Assembly: GCF_901482695.1 (NCBI RefSeq)
Contig: NZ_LR590484.1
Span: forward strand, 372,001 to 436,000
Origin: Sphingobacterium thalpophilum
GTDB taxonomy: Bacteria; Bacteroidota; Bacteroidia; Sphingobacteriales; Sphingobacteriaceae
Direction of reading: 5' to 3'
Length of the DNA stretch: 64,000 bases
The translations under genes and the position numbers were made by a program. Position 1 is the stretch's first letter. Each line of letters begins with the position of its first letter. Under the pieces are notes generated by a model that saw only the letters and a list, made by a program, of their open reading frames with translations, ran no database searches and was not told where the DNA came from. Shown here piece after piece: positions 36,943 to 43,956 of this stretch.

Positions 36943-37965
36943 ATGAAAACACTCCTGCTATTCTTAGGAATCCAAATGGCACTGACAAGCAGCCTACTGG
37001 CCCAAAAACACAGCATACAGCTGCTCAATCAGGAACGTAGCAGCAGTTACCGCGGACTGAGTGTTGTCGACGACCAAACGCTCTGGGTAAGCGGCAGCAA
37101 AGGCACGGTAGGCCTGAGCACCGATGCCGGAAGGAATTGGCAATGGATCAATCCCATCGGTTATGAAAAAATAGATTTCAGGGATATTGAAGCTTTTGAT
37201 GAAAATACGGCCCTGATTATCTCTGCAGGTTCGCCGGCGCTGGTATTACGTACGGCCGATGGTGGGCGTACATGGCAGGAAGTTTTTAAAGATACGCGGC
37301 CTGAAATTTTTTATGATGGCTTTGCATTCACCACAAAGGGACTGGGCATCGCCTTTGGAGATGCCATCGACGGTAGGATGCCCTTATTGCGAACTGTCGA
37401 TTTTGGCAAAACCTGGGAAGATATTTCCGACAATTTAACCTTTGCCATCGCTCGCGGCGAAGCGGGCTTCGCCGCGAGCGGCACTTCCATCTTCTGCAAC
37501 GAAAAGGGACATTTCTGGATCGCTACAGGCGGGACAGTCTCACACATCTATCATAGCCTCGATCAGGGGGATACCTGGCAACGCTACGCCTGCCCGATCC
37601 TGCAGGGCCAGAACAGCACGGGCCCATTCTCCATTGCATTCCGTTCGCCCAAAACAGGCATCGTCGTTGGCGGAGATTATACTGCTGCCCAAAAAAACGA
37701 GAAAGCCTGCTTCCTCAGCACAGACGGTGGAAAAAGCTGGACTGCCCCGCAGCAGCCTCCTTTGGGCTACAAATCGTCTGTCATTTATAGCTCCGCAAAG
37801 CAGCTGATCTGTACGGGTACCTCGGGAACAGACCTCTCGGCGGACAGCGGCCGGTCATGGCAGCCTATATCGGACGAAAGTTATAACGTCGTACAACGCG
37901 CTAAAAAAGGCAAAGCTGTTTTCCTCGCGGGAGATAAGGGAAAAATAGCGAAGCTGCATCCATAA
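36943..37965 (+). CDS. Exported YCF48/BNR-repeat beta-propeller protein
   Basis: 340 residues with a signal peptide ending near SSLLAQ. Repeated STDAGRNWQW, TADGGRTWQEV, TVDFGKTWEDI, SLDQGDTWQRY and STDGGKSWTAP units are BNR/Asp-box repeats of a seven-bladed propeller, as in the YCF48/HCF136-like and sialidase-like families. No sialidase active-site Arg triad is evident, so it is probably not an enzyme. It follows the LacI gene by 61 bases and converges on the antiporter gene. It contains a striking inverted repeat at 37449-37480. Confidence 0.8.
   Translation: MKTLLLFLGIQMALTSSLLAQKHSIQLLNQERSSSYRGLSVVDDQTLWVSGSKGTVGLSTDAGRNWQWINPIGYEKIDFRDIEAFDENTALIISAGSPALVLRTADGGRTWQEVFKDTRPEIFYDGFAFTTKGLGIAFGDAIDGRMPLLRTVDFGKTWEDISDNLTFAIARGEAGFAASGTSIFCNEKGHFWIATGGTVSHIYHSLDQGDTWQRYACPILQGQNSTGPFSIAFRSPKTGIVVGGDYTAAQKNEKACFLSTDGGKSWTAPQQPPLGYKSSVIYSSAKQLICTGTSGTDLSADSGRSWQPISDESYNVVQRAKKGKAVFLAGDKGKIAKLHP
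37449..37480. repeat. Perfect 15-bp G+C-rich inverted repeat within a coding region
   Basis: CGCTCGCGGCGAAGC at 37449-37463 is the exact reverse complement of 37466-37480, with a 2-base centre. It falls in codons 169-180 of the BNR protein, encoding ARGEAGFAASG, between blades. Such a stem would be very stable in the mRNA. Confidence 0.8.
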
Positions 37966-37985
37966 GCAGGCTCCGCTTTTCTGTT

Positions 37986-40061
37986 TTATCGCCGCGAGAG
38001 ACGCGACTCTTCGAGATCCAGGGAATATTCGAGCTCCTTGATCACCTCGCTATCGTAGGCCTTGGTCGACTTCATCCTCGCCAGCCCTTCACGACGTAAT
38101 GCCAGCAGTTCGAGCATAATTTTAATATATAATCCCCGAACTGCCGAAAGCTGTGCCCGTGTATCTTCTTCTTTGGCACGTTCGGATGCATTGACACTGC
38201 GAATGATCTGCTCTTTCACCCGGGCAATGGTTTCGTATTCCATCATCTCCTTGGCATAATGCTTATCCAGGTAAGCAATGGACTCCTTCCCGAGTTTGAC
38301 CCGGATTTCATCCATCTGCTCTTCCGCCGGCACCTGCTCGTCCACTTCATCTATTTTGATCAGCCGGATCAGCAGCGGCAGGGTAAGTCCCTGAAATACC
38401 AACGTCACAAGAATGACGACAAAAGTAATGAATAGGATCAGATTGCGGTGCGGAAATGCTGTTCCATCGTACAACGTCAACGGTATGGCCAGCGCAGATG
38501 CCAGCGAAACTACTCCCCGCATACCTGCCCAGCCGACGATTAGCGGCAGTTTCCAGCCGGGGCTTTTTTCTCTCCGCCGAACTCGTCCCGAAAGCATCCG
38601 TGGGACAAAGGCAGACAGGTAAACCGCCACCAGACGCAGTACAATAACAATTACGCAGATGGCCAGTGCATAATCAATCGCTTCCTCCATCGAGTATTCG
38701 CCCAGACCGTCAATGATAACTGGAAGCTCGAGTCCGATCAAAATAAATACAAAGCCGTTGAGCAGGAAACCGACGGTCTCCCAGACCTCTGTAGTCTGGA
38801 TACGAGTATGATAGTTCAGGTAGTCTCCGGCCCTGAATGACAGAAACAGCCCTCCGCTCACGACCGCCAGCACGCCCGACCATTCAAAATGCTCCGCGAC
38901 AATATACATCAGATAGGGCGCAATAAGCGTGATCGGTGTCGTTATACTTGAAGACTTGGCTACATAACGCAAAAAGAAATAGAGGATATGACCGATGACC
39001 AGGCCGACCACCACCCCCATAATCGAGAGTACCAGAAACTGTGTTGTCGCCGTCCCCATGGCAAATTGGCCAGTAAGAATAGCTATGGAAGCAAATCGAA
39101 AGACCGTCAGCGAAGCTGCATCATTGACCAGGCTTTCCCCTTCCAATATGGTGATACCCCGTTTAGGCATGTTTACACCTTTCAGTACCGAGCTCGCGGC
39201 CACCGCATCGGGTGGTGAAATAATGCCGCCAAGCAAAAAGCCCAAAGCTAGCGTAAAGCCGGGGATAATACTCACCGAGAAATAAGCGATAGCCAGGGAA
39301 GTGAAAAACACCAGCCCAAAACCCATAATAAAAATCGAACGACGCCATTTCAGGAAATTGTCCCAGTTGGTATACCAAGCTGCCTCAAACAGTAAGGGTG
39401 GCAAAAATACCAAAAATACAATGTCAGGATCAATACTGATGACCGGTGCTCCGGGTATCAAAGAAACTCCCAAGCCACCAATGACCAGCAAGATCGGATA
39501 GGAAATTTTCAGCCGCTGGCTCAGGACAAACAGCATCGCCATAAAGAAAAATAACACCATAACCAGCAGCAGGTTGTTGTGAACCTGCTGCCCCAGCTTT
39601 CCGCCAACAGCGGCTTTCACCTCCTGATAAGGAGCCAGCATGGATAGGTTGTACTGCCGGATTGTCCAGGCACTGTCGGCTTTGCTCAGCACACCGGTAC
39701 CGCGAAAAAACTTGGTATTTATCTTGAACGTTTCGTCAAACCAGGCAGTGGTACTGTCCTTGTTAAAATAGAGATGTCTACGCTCGTAGGTATAGGTCCA
39801 GGCCTGCTTGGGGTCGAAGTATTGGCTGGAAAAGGCCGCACTATGCTCCTTATCCCAACGGTCCTGCCTGTCGGTCCCCAAAATAACAGCGTCAGCCGAC
39901 AGAGACTGAACAAATGGTCCGAATTTGACTTCCCCCGCTGTTTTATGCCAGGCGTCCAACGTCGTATTGACCTCATCGGCAGGCTGCTGCGCAGCAAGCG
40001 GAAGTGCAAAAAGAAATAAACTCAAAAAACAATGAATCGTTATCCCGATCTTTTTAATCAT
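37986..40061 (-). CDS. Na+/H+ antiporter (CPA1/NhaP) with an N-terminal NTF2/SnoaL-like domain
   Basis: 691 residues. A signal peptide (to about residue 24, ALPLAAQ) is followed by a 120-residue domain of SnoaL/NTF2-like type (DEVNTTLDAWHKTA start, AWFDETFKINTKFFRGTGVL core). A CPA1 antiporter with about 12 helices then starts near 165, with the key motifs FLPPLLFEAAWYT, ISPPDAVAAS and EGESLVNDAAS. A cytosolic, charged C-terminal helix follows. Because of the signal peptide the NTF2-like domain should be periplasmic. I know of no standard antiporter with this arrangement. Transport function is well supported; the extra domain's role is unknown. Confidence 0.88.
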   Translation of the reverse strand: MIKKIGITIHCFLSLFLFALPLAAQQPADEVNTTLDAWHKTAGEVKFGPFVQSLSADAVILGTDRQDRWDKEHSAAFSSQYFDPKQAWTYTYERRHLYFNKDSTTAWFDETFKINTKFFRGTGVLSKADSAWTIRQYNLSMLAPYQEVKAAVGGKLGQQVHNNLLLVMVLFFFMAMLFVLSQRLKISYPILLVIGGLGVSLIPGAPVISIDPDIVFLVFLPPLLFEAAWYTNWDNFLKWRRSIFIMGFGLVFFTSLAIAYFSVSIIPGFTLALGFLLGGIISPPDAVAASSVLKGVNMPKRGITILEGESLVNDAASLTVFRFASIAILTGQFAMGTATTQFLVLSIMGVVVGLVIGHILYFFLRYVAKSSSITTPITLIAPYLMYIVAEHFEWSGVLAVVSGGLFLSFRAGDYLNYHTRIQTTEVWETVGFLLNGFVFILIGLELPVIIDGLGEYSMEEAIDYALAICVIVIVLRLVAVYLSAFVPRMLSGRVRRREKSPGWKLPLIVGWAGMRGVVSLASALAIPLTLYDGTAFPHRNLILFITFVVILVTLVFQGLTLPLLIRLIKIDEVDEQVPAEEQMDEIRVKLGKESIAYLDKHYAKEMMEYETIARVKEQIIRSVNASERAKEEDTRAQLSAVRGLYIKIMLELLALRREGLARMKSTKAYDSEVIKELEYSLDLEESRLSRR

Positions 40062-40107
40062 AAATTATTACGCCATTTATCGTTTGTGAAAATACCTTCC
40101 ATAAAAC

Positions 40108-40133
40108 AAAAAGCTGCAATGTAGCAGCTTTTT
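40108..40133. terminator. glmM terminator, bidirectional
   Basis: AAAAAGCTGC at 40108-40117 pairs perfectly with GCAGCTTTTT at 40124-40133 around a 6-base loop, immediately past the glmM stop on the minus strand. Confidence 0.85.
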
Positions 40134-40137
40134 GTCC

Positions 40138-41520
40138 TTATTTAATGATCTCTTCGATCTCAGCAATGATCTTCTGTGCAATCTGTTCGGCCGCTTCCGG
40201 AGTCGGTCCTTCAGAATAAATCCGGATAATCGGTTCAGTATTCGATTTACGGAGATGCACCCATTCCTCTTCAAAATCAATTTTCAGACCGTCAATGGTG
40301 CTATGCTGCTCATGCTTGTATTTCTCCTGCATTTTGGCAAGAAGGTTGTCAATATCCAGGTCCGGAGTCAACGTAATTTTATTCTTGGACATGAAATATT
40401 GTGGCAAAGACGCCCTGTATTCAGAGGCTTTCTTACCCAATTTGGCCAGATGAGTCAGGAAAATTGCCACACCCACCAGCGCATCACGGCCATAGTGTGA
40501 GGCAGGATAGATCACTCCCCCGTTGCCTTCACCACCGATGACAGCATCCACTTCTTTCATTTTGGTAACCACATTTACTTCTCCGACAGCAGCAGCATAA
40601 TACTCGCCCCCGTGCGCCCTTGTTACATCGCGCAGTGCACGTGTAGAAGATAAATTGGACACTGTATTTCCTTTTTTATGCTGCAACAGATAATCTGCTA
40701 CTGCCACCAGCGTGTACTCTTCGCCAAAGAGCTCACCGTCTTCCATCATAAACACCAATCTGTCCACATCCGGATCAACGGCAATTCCCAGATCAGCTTT
40801 GTTTTCCAGCACCGCCGCCGATAAATCGGTCAGATGTTCCTTTAAAGGTTCGGGGTTATGCGGAAACTGACCATTGGGCTCGCAATGGATTTTATAAACG
40901 GTCTGTACACCTAGAGCGTCAAGCAAGGCGGGGATGAACGTGCCGCCCGTACTATTTACCGCATCTAATGCTATTTTGAAATTAGCAGCTTTTACCGCCT
41001 CTTTATCGACGTATTCCAGTGCCAATACGGCATCTACGTGTTTTTGCAAATACGAATAATCTTTATGCACTTGTCCAAGTTGCTCAACAGCTGAAAAATC
41101 AAAATCCAGCGACTCGCCCAGCGCCAGCACTTCTTTGCCTTCTGCATCTGATATAAACTCACCTTTCGCATTCAGAAGCTTGAGGGCATTCCACTGGCCG
41201 GGATTATGCGAAGCCGTTAGGATAATCCCCCCTGCCGCCTGCTCCATGGGCACAGCAATTTCAACTGTAGGCGTAGTGGACAGGCCCAGATCAATGACAT
41301 CAACTCCGATGCTCTGCAATGTGCCGATCACCAGATTGCTGACCATTTCGCCAGATACACGTGCATCCCGGCCGACCACGATCTTCTTGATACCGCTTTG
41401 CTGCACGATGATCTTTCCATATGCAGCTGTAAATTTAACAATGTCTATCGGAGTCAGTCCTTCTCCTGCACGACCACCTATCGTACCCCGTATCCCAGAT
41501 ATTGATTTAATTAAAGTCAT
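40138..41520 (-). CDS. glmM: Phosphoglucosamine mutase
   Basis: Interconverts glucosamine 6- and 1-phosphate for UDP-GlcNAc and peptidoglycan synthesis. The 460 residues contain ILTASHNPGQWNALK with the catalytic phosphoserine near residue 100, the metal loop DPDVDRL near 248, EGNGGVIYP near 330 and the phosphate-binding RKSNTEPIIRIY near 428. The last three are equally typical of bacterial phosphomannomutase/phosphoglucomutase, but the length and start (SISGIRGTIGG) favour GlmM. It is divergent from the PAP2-ZIP unit. Confidence 0.9.
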   Translation of the reverse strand: MTLIKSISGIRGTIGGRAGEGLTPIDIVKFTAAYGKIIVQQSGIKKIVVGRDARVSGEMVSNLVIGTLQSIGVDVIDLGLSTTPTVEIAVPMEQAAGGIILTASHNPGQWNALKLLNAKGEFISDAEGKEVLALGESLDFDFSAVEQLGQVHKDYSYLQKHVDAVLALEYVDKEAVKAANFKIALDAVNSTGGTFIPALLDALGVQTVYKIHCEPNGQFPHNPEPLKEHLTDLSAAVLENKADLGIAVDPDVDRLVFMMEDGELFGEEYTLVAVADYLLQHKKGNTVSNLSSTRALRDVTRAHGGEYYAAAVGEVNVVTKMKEVDAVIGGEGNGGVIYPASHYGRDALVGVAIFLTHLAKLGKKASEYRASLPQYFMSKNKITLTPDLDIDNLLAKMQEKYKHEQHSTIDGLKIDFEEEWVHLRKSNTEPIIRIYSEGPTPEAAEQIAQKIIAEIEEIIK

Positions 41521-41603
41521 TTTCTTCGAATTGATTAACGTGTAAATTTAGCATTATGGCAATAAAATATCGAATTAAAATGATAAATATTGAATATTTA
41601 CCG

Positions 41604-41622
41604 TATCTTTGTTGCAACAAAG
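41604..41622 (+). promoter_or_regulatory. Promoter overlapped by a perfect 16-bp palindrome
   Basis: TATCTTTG at 41604-41611 is a consensus -7 element. CTTTGTTGCAACAAAG at 41607-41622 is a perfect palindrome covering its end and the predicted start of transcription (about 41618). A repressor bound here would block the PAP2-ZIP promoter. The cognate regulator is unknown; a Zur-type Fur protein or the nearby MarR protein are candidates. Confidence 0.6.
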
Positions 41623-41720
41623 TTGTTTTTGAAAGAAACAATCGTTTGCAATGAAATTATTTTTACTTTTGAAAAGCGAGTTTTAAAAGTTTGGGAATTT
41701 CATTGTAATCAGCAGCATTT

Positions 41721-42302
41721 ATGATTCAACAATTAGTACACATCGATCAGGAAATTTTTCTGGCCATTAATCAAGGCTTGAGCAATCCCGTATTTGACTG
41801 GTTATTGCCTATCCTGCGCAACCCATATACCTGGGCTCCGCTGTATCTCTTTCTGATCATTTTTTTCATTAAGACTTATGGAAAAACAGGTATTCTAATT
41901 GTGGCGATGACGTTAATTACGTTTGGCATTTCTGACGGTATTTCATCCCATCTGATCAAGAAGACCGTGAAACGGATCAGGCCCTGCAATGATGTGGAGT
42001 TTAAAGAAAACGTGAATATCCGCGTACGCTGCGGCTCGGGATTTAGCTTTACTTCCTCACATGCAGCCAATCATTTTTCGCTGGCATTCTTCTGGATCGT
42101 TCTGTTCCGCAGAAGATGGAAGCATGTGCTCTGGCTCTGTATCGTGTGGGCAGCCCTCATTTCGGTGTCCCAGATCTATGTTGGCGTGCACTATCCGTTT
42201 GACATACTCTGTGGATCTGCCCTGGGTATACTGGTCGGACTGGCAACAGGCTATCTGTTCAAACGTTTTGTACCAAGCTTTTTTAAAACTGAACAAGCAT
42301 AA
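41721..42302 (+). CDS. PAP2-family membrane phosphatase
   Basis: 193 residues and about five to six helices. The three phosphatase motifs are readable: KKTVKRIRP near 80, SSHAANH near 112 (here SFTSSHAANH), and SQIYVGVHYPFDI near 152, with Gln replacing the usual Arg of SRxxxxxHxxxD. Relatives dephosphorylate undecaprenyl diphosphate or phosphatidic acid on the outer face of the inner membrane. Its stop overlaps the start of the ZIP gene by one base, so they are one operon. Confidence 0.85.
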   Translation: MIQQLVHIDQEIFLAINQGLSNPVFDWLLPILRNPYTWAPLYLFLIIFFIKTYGKTGILIVAMTLITFGISDGISSHLIKKTVKRIRPCNDVEFKENVNIRVRCGSGFSFTSSHAANHFSLAFFWIVLFRRRWKHVLWLCIVWAALISVSQIYVGVHYPFDILCGSALGILVGLATGYLFKRFVPSFFKTEQA

Positions 42303-43135
42303 TGAATTCAATCTTATTGATTTTAATTTTATTCGTACCTGCATTTGCAAGTGGGATAGCGGTATTTTTCGTACAGAAAAAAGGTACCAATTTTTTGAAA
42401 TTGATTCTTTCCTTTAGTGGGGCCTACTTGTTCTCCATCACAGTATTGCACCTGATCCCGCATGTCTATCAATCCAACAATACCTCACCCGAGGTATTGG
42501 GTATCTATGTACTAGCCGGATTTTTGTTTCAGCTTTTTCTCGAACAGTTCTCTCAGGGGATCGAACACGGCCATATCCATACCGCCGATGAACATGGCCA
42601 TCAGCATAGCCACAGTTTTCCGATCGGGATCATGTTCAGCCTATGTCTACATGCATTCCTCGAAGGAATGCCCTTGGCCGCAACACATCAGACCGAGCTG
42701 GCGCTGGGCATTTCCGTACACCATATCCCCGCAGCTTTTGCGCTGGGAAGCATCCTGATCAGTACTCACCTCAAAAGAAATACCATTATCATCACGCTGG
42801 CCTTGTTTGCTGCAATGACACCTTTCGGCTTTTTATTGAGTAAGGCTATCAGTGCAGGCGAGGTAGGCGACATCCAACAGTACTTCGACAAGATCATGGC
42901 TGTGGTAATCGGTATATTTTTACATATATCCACTACAATATTGTTCGAATCGGGCTCTATCGATCATCATAAGTTCAATAAAAAGAAGATGATTGCCGTC
43001 ATTGCCGGGGTGGCTATTGCACTGGCGAGTTTTGCTTTTGGCGGTCACGACCATGCACATGACCATCAGGAACATCAGGAGCATCATGATCACGATGGTC
43101 ATGACGGGCACGAACATCATGATCATGTGCATTAA
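42302..43135 (+). CDS. ZIP-family metal transporter with His-rich tail
   Basis: 277 residues and about seven to eight helices. The metal-site helices contain CLHAFLEGMPLA near 115 and VHHIPAAFALG near 140, the usual ZIP pattern for zinc or related divalent ions. There is a His-rich loop (EHGHIHTADEHGHQHSHS) near 88-105, and the C-terminus is almost entirely His, Asp and Glu, a likely metal buffer or sensor. It starts by TAATG overlap with the PAP2 gene and abuts the convergent MarR gene with no gap. Confidence 0.88.
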   Translation: MNSILLILILFVPAFASGIAVFFVQKKGTNFLKLILSFSGAYLFSITVLHLIPHVYQSNNTSPEVLGIYVLAGFLFQLFLEQFSQGIEHGHIHTADEHGHQHSHSFPIGIMFSLCLHAFLEGMPLAATHQTELALGISVHHIPAAFALGSILISTHLKRNTIIITLALFAAMTPFGFLLSKAISAGEVGDIQQYFDKIMAVVIGIFLHISTTILFESGSIDHHKFNKKKMIAVIAGVAIALASFAFGGHDHAHDHQEHQEHHDHDGHDGHEHHDHVH

Positions 43136-43585
43136 CTAGCCTCTCAGCTTATCGAGCAGTTCGCTGAGCTGCAACGCTTCCGCAGCAGTGATCCGGCCAG
43201 GAAGGATATCCTGCATCAACATGGGTTCTTCGAGATTCTCCAGTATCTTCAGGCCTTTATCCGTAATGACCAGGTCCACAGCCCGCTTGTCGCCACCCGA
43301 CTGACAGCGGGAGACAAGTCCCTTGCTGACCATTCGGTCAATCATACGTGAAATATCGGGCGTGGTGCTCAGCATTCTTGATTTGATGAGGTTATTGGTG
43401 GCTGGCTTAGGATATTGACCCCGGAGAATACGCAGTACATTGAACTGCTTCAGCGTAATACCCTCCTTTGCCGCCCGCTGTTCCAGTTCATTGTTGATCC
43501 AGTTGTACGTATATAAAATATTGACCGTACAACGATGCCATTCATTGCTGAATTTACTTGCCTTGATTTCGTCCTCAATCTTCAT
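43136..43585 (-). CDS. MarR-family transcriptional regulator
   Basis: 149 residues with a winged helix-turn-helix centred on NLIKSRMLSTTPDISRMIDRMVSKGLVSR and the wing GGDKRAVDLVITDKG, the MarR pattern. MarR dimers bind short palindromes and respond to small ligands. Its last base abuts the last base of the convergent ZIP gene, and it is divergent from feoA, so it could act on either unit. I cannot assign its target. Confidence 0.85.
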   Translation of the reverse strand: MKIEDEIKASKFSNEWHRCTVNILYTYNWINNELEQRAAKEGITLKQFNVLRILRGQYPKPATNNLIKSRMLSTTPDISRMIDRMVSKGLVSRCQSGGDKRAVDLVITDKGLKILENLEEPMLMQDILPGRITAAEALQLSELLDKLRG

Positions 43586-43655
43586 TTTGGTTGATAATTA
43601 ATCATTTTTAGTCGTAAATATAGCTGTTTTTTGCGCTAAATACATAACTATGACA

Positions 43656-43670
43656 TTAGAATCATTCTAA
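43656..43670. promoter_or_regulatory. Fur-box-like operator upstream of feoA
   Basis: TTAGAATCATTCTAA is a perfect 7-1-7 palindrome, the layout of a Fur box. It ends 16 bases before the feoA -7 element, covering the -33 region, so a bound iron-loaded repressor would exclude RNA polymerase. Confidence 0.75.
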
Positions 43671-43686
43671 ATGACGGAAAAAGCTG

Positions 43687-43694
43687 TATATTTG
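43687..43694 (+). promoter_or_regulatory. -7 element of the feo operon
   Basis: TATATTTG matches TAnnTTTG and lies 22 bases before the feoA ATG. The -33 position lies inside the Fur-like palindrome and has no TTG. Confidence 0.6.
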
Positions 43695-43716
43695 AAGCAT
43701 ATCAAAAAACAGGCAG

Positions 43717-43956
43717 ATGCGTAACAGAAATAGCTTAGACAGGCTAAAAAAAGGGGAAAAAGCGGTGATTATTGATTTTGATTCGCACGATATTCCAGCT
43801 AAATTTTTCGAGCTGGGTTTTATACCCGGTACTGAAGTTGAAGTGAAACATATCGCTCCAATGAACGGTCCCATATGTTTAAATATTATTGCTAATAACG
43901 CCTTGATTGCAATCCGCAGATCAGAAGCTAAAGTCATCCTTATCGATCAGAAATAA
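43717..43956 (+). CDS. feoA: Ferrous iron transport protein A
   Basis: 79-residue cytoplasmic SH3-like protein that supports FeoB. The FeoA pattern is clear: LKKGEKAVI, then the ELGFIPGTEVEVKHIAP segment and an IRRSEA end. It is the first gene of the feo operon and its stop overlaps the feoB start (TAATG). Confidence 0.92.
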   Translation: MRNRNSLDRLKKGEKAVIIDFDSHDIPAKFFELGFIPGTEVEVKHIAPMNGPICLNIIANNALIAIRRSEAKVILIDQK

